Shown here: one piece after another, positions 62,343-64,000 of the stretch
Layout of the letters: each line of letters opens with the position of its first letter
How positions within the stretch are numbered: position 1 is the stretch's first letter
NCBI RefSeq assembly: GCF_910592395.1
Contig: NC_088308.1
Span: forward strand, 18,307,501-18,371,500
Direction: 5' to 3'
From: Lineus longissimus
Taxonomy: Eukaryota; Nemertea; Pilidiophora; Heteronemertea; Lineidae
Length of the DNA: 64,000 bases
Translations under genes and position numbers: made by a program
Notes under the pieces: model-generated
Databases searched by the model: none
Seen by the model: only the letters and a program-made list of their open reading frames with translations
Told to the model about the DNA's origin: nothing

Positions 62343-64000
62343 ATTTTTCATGAAAACGTGTCAAGGTTTTCAAAATGTTGGAGCCATTTATGTTGTAACA
62401 GGATGACTTCAAAACATAGAAATAAGAAGGGTAGTAAGAGAAGATAACTTTCTAGACGTATGACTCCCCTCCAGGTCTTGGTACATGGGGTATATCATAT
62501 GGTAAGGCAATTTATTTGGAATAGAAACTAATACATCACTGTTGGCATCTATGAAACAGTGCTCAGATGGAGCTGCACTTCTCGCACAGCTACAGAACCA
62601 TGGCGAGGCACCAGGCTTTTTTGCCAACATTTTAGCACCACCCTTGCAGTGTTTGGTGATACAACCATGCAATACGGCCAGTCAGGTATCGGTTCCTTAA
62701 ATTGTCATATAAAGGGATATACTGATGATGTAACAATCTCACATGGGTTTCTATAACTCAAGGCTACAGTTTGACAAATTTTCTATCAGCATCACCAAAG
62801 CATAAACTCCATTAAAATGACTGATAACAAAATCACCGGGTAATAGCTAAATACAACGTAATTAGCAATTCTGATAAATGAGAATAATTTCATCGAAAGA
62901 AATGATATTTTCCAATGATATTTCGTCCAGATCAATTATCTCACAAAGAATGGTTTGTTCTGATAGAGATAACTTATGGACATCAAAGAGATGGATTAGT
63001 TTTTCAATAACTACGAAACAAACCACACATAAATATGTTATCACAGACCGAATGATTAGCTGCCGTGAGATGGCTATATCGATGTACTTTTCAACATCAA
63101 ATGTATCATTTTGTTAATCCTTAATAAATTACAGGCAATGTCACAGGCAATTGAGGTAATGTCACAAGCGCTTGATCCTGATCAAAAGGAAGGTAGAAAC
63201 ACATTTAATGACCAAGGCTATCATGCTAATAATATTCATTTAGGGAAAGCCATGCCTAGTCTAAGGCAGTTGGCTCTAATGACTGGTGTTACAAAGTTCA
63301 CAGAAACAGGGAAACTTCAACAGCTCAATCAGTAGAGCAAAAGGGCAGGCAATCCAAAGTCCCAGGCAAGGCAATTTGCCAATATGAGGTAGATTAACTA
63401 ATGTTAGTAAGAAGCCCGCTATAACATTTAAAAGCTGAGATAGAACGACATCAACAGCACTGAGTAGCTAGTAGCCACATGGGAATACATCTAAAATTCA
63501 GAGAAAATGCTCTAAATGGACTGAAATCAAAAATAACCACTTTGTAATGTATCATATTTTTCAACAGTTTTACTTACATTTTACAGTTGATAATCCAAAA
63601 GGTTTCCCCTTTTGGGGTCCCCAGTGTTGTGGGTGCCACATCACAAACACACCCAACGAGTTACAGATTCTAACAGAGTTTCACTCCCCCTCGGCAATTA
63701 CCAGACAAGGCATTTGGGATACAACCTTAAGAATTAGAGATTTGGGGAAACATTCTCCCATTTTAGGTTATTGTTTAACTGCCGAGATCATGCTCAGAGA
63801 AGTAGCGCATTACGCTGTTTTGGCCTCGTGGAATCCGCTAAGCTATGCCAGTGTTTACCCCAACTGACGCAGCAGGGTGGCGATTCTTCCCAGGATGAAA
63901 TTAAACCAATACATTAAAAGCAGATTTGAGAGATTTTCTCCTTGAAAAGCTTCGATACAAAGCGAGATAAAGACGACATTTCTGGGTGAATGCACTCCTG
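62317..64000 (-). other. TCF upstream intron continuing to window edge
   Basis: This is intron 5' of the ratchet signal. A 106-codon plus-strand open frame at 63547-63867 has no recognisable domain. I find no TCF N-terminal exon, RNA gene or transposon end here. Confidence 0.65.

Noticed and set aside
62409-62672. Minus-strand frame with YHMIYPMYQDLEG, faintly like the TCF YPGYPFxMIPD motif
   Set aside because: The order and spacing do not match the motif, and no acceptor or donor bounds the segment.
63547-63867. 106-codon plus-strand frame near the window end
   Set aside because: No motif, no start context or promoter evidence, and a length within chance expectation.

Overview
This is a window from an animal nuclear genome. 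The sequence is AT-rich, introns are very long, and no long uninterrupted coding region occurs. The only gene I can identify with confidence lies on the minus strand. It is a TCF/LEF transcription factor gene (Wnt pathway; relatives are vertebrate LEF1/TCF7/TCF7L2 and fly pangolin). Four exons splice together in frame, with GT-AG borders and matching phases. In transcript order they are 25346-25211, 9839-9749, 4176-3970 and 811-610. Together they make 636 nt (212 codons), covering the central Groucho-interacting/proline-rich region and the first half of the HMG box. The N-terminal beta-catenin-binding exons are not recognised here and probably lie beyond 64000. The second half of the HMG box and the C-terminus lie before position 1. 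The wording of the central region looks like a single-copy invertebrate TCF, most likely lophotrochozoan (mollusc, brachiopod or annelid-like). That placement is an impression, not a measurement.

Layout: 1-609 is intron after the HMG exon. Then come the first HMG-box exon, a 3.2-kb intron carrying a palindromic TCF site, the exon ending in the HPAIITPGPKQE block, and a 5.6-kb intron with two tandem-repeat arrays and two MITEs. Next are a 91-nt exon closely bracketed by transposon-derived sequence, a 15.4-kb intron, the 136-nt exon with the NKVSVVQP motif, and more than 38.6 kb of upstream intron running to the window edge.

The interesting material is intronic. A textbook recursive-splice (ratchet) signal at 62317/62316 is followed by an open 57-nt exon-like segment. 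A 21-nt candidate microexon at 38597-38617 is in phase with the next exon. Two CpG-rich patches (31.1 kb and 16.4 kb) each carry an ATG and a donor whose phase fits the next TCF exon, so they could start N-terminally truncated (dominant-negative type) isoforms. The HMG exon has two usable acceptors 15 nt apart. The core TCF site CTTTGATC appears about a dozen times by eye, more than composition predicts, which would fit autoregulation. No second gene, tRNA, rRNA or intact transposon was recognised.
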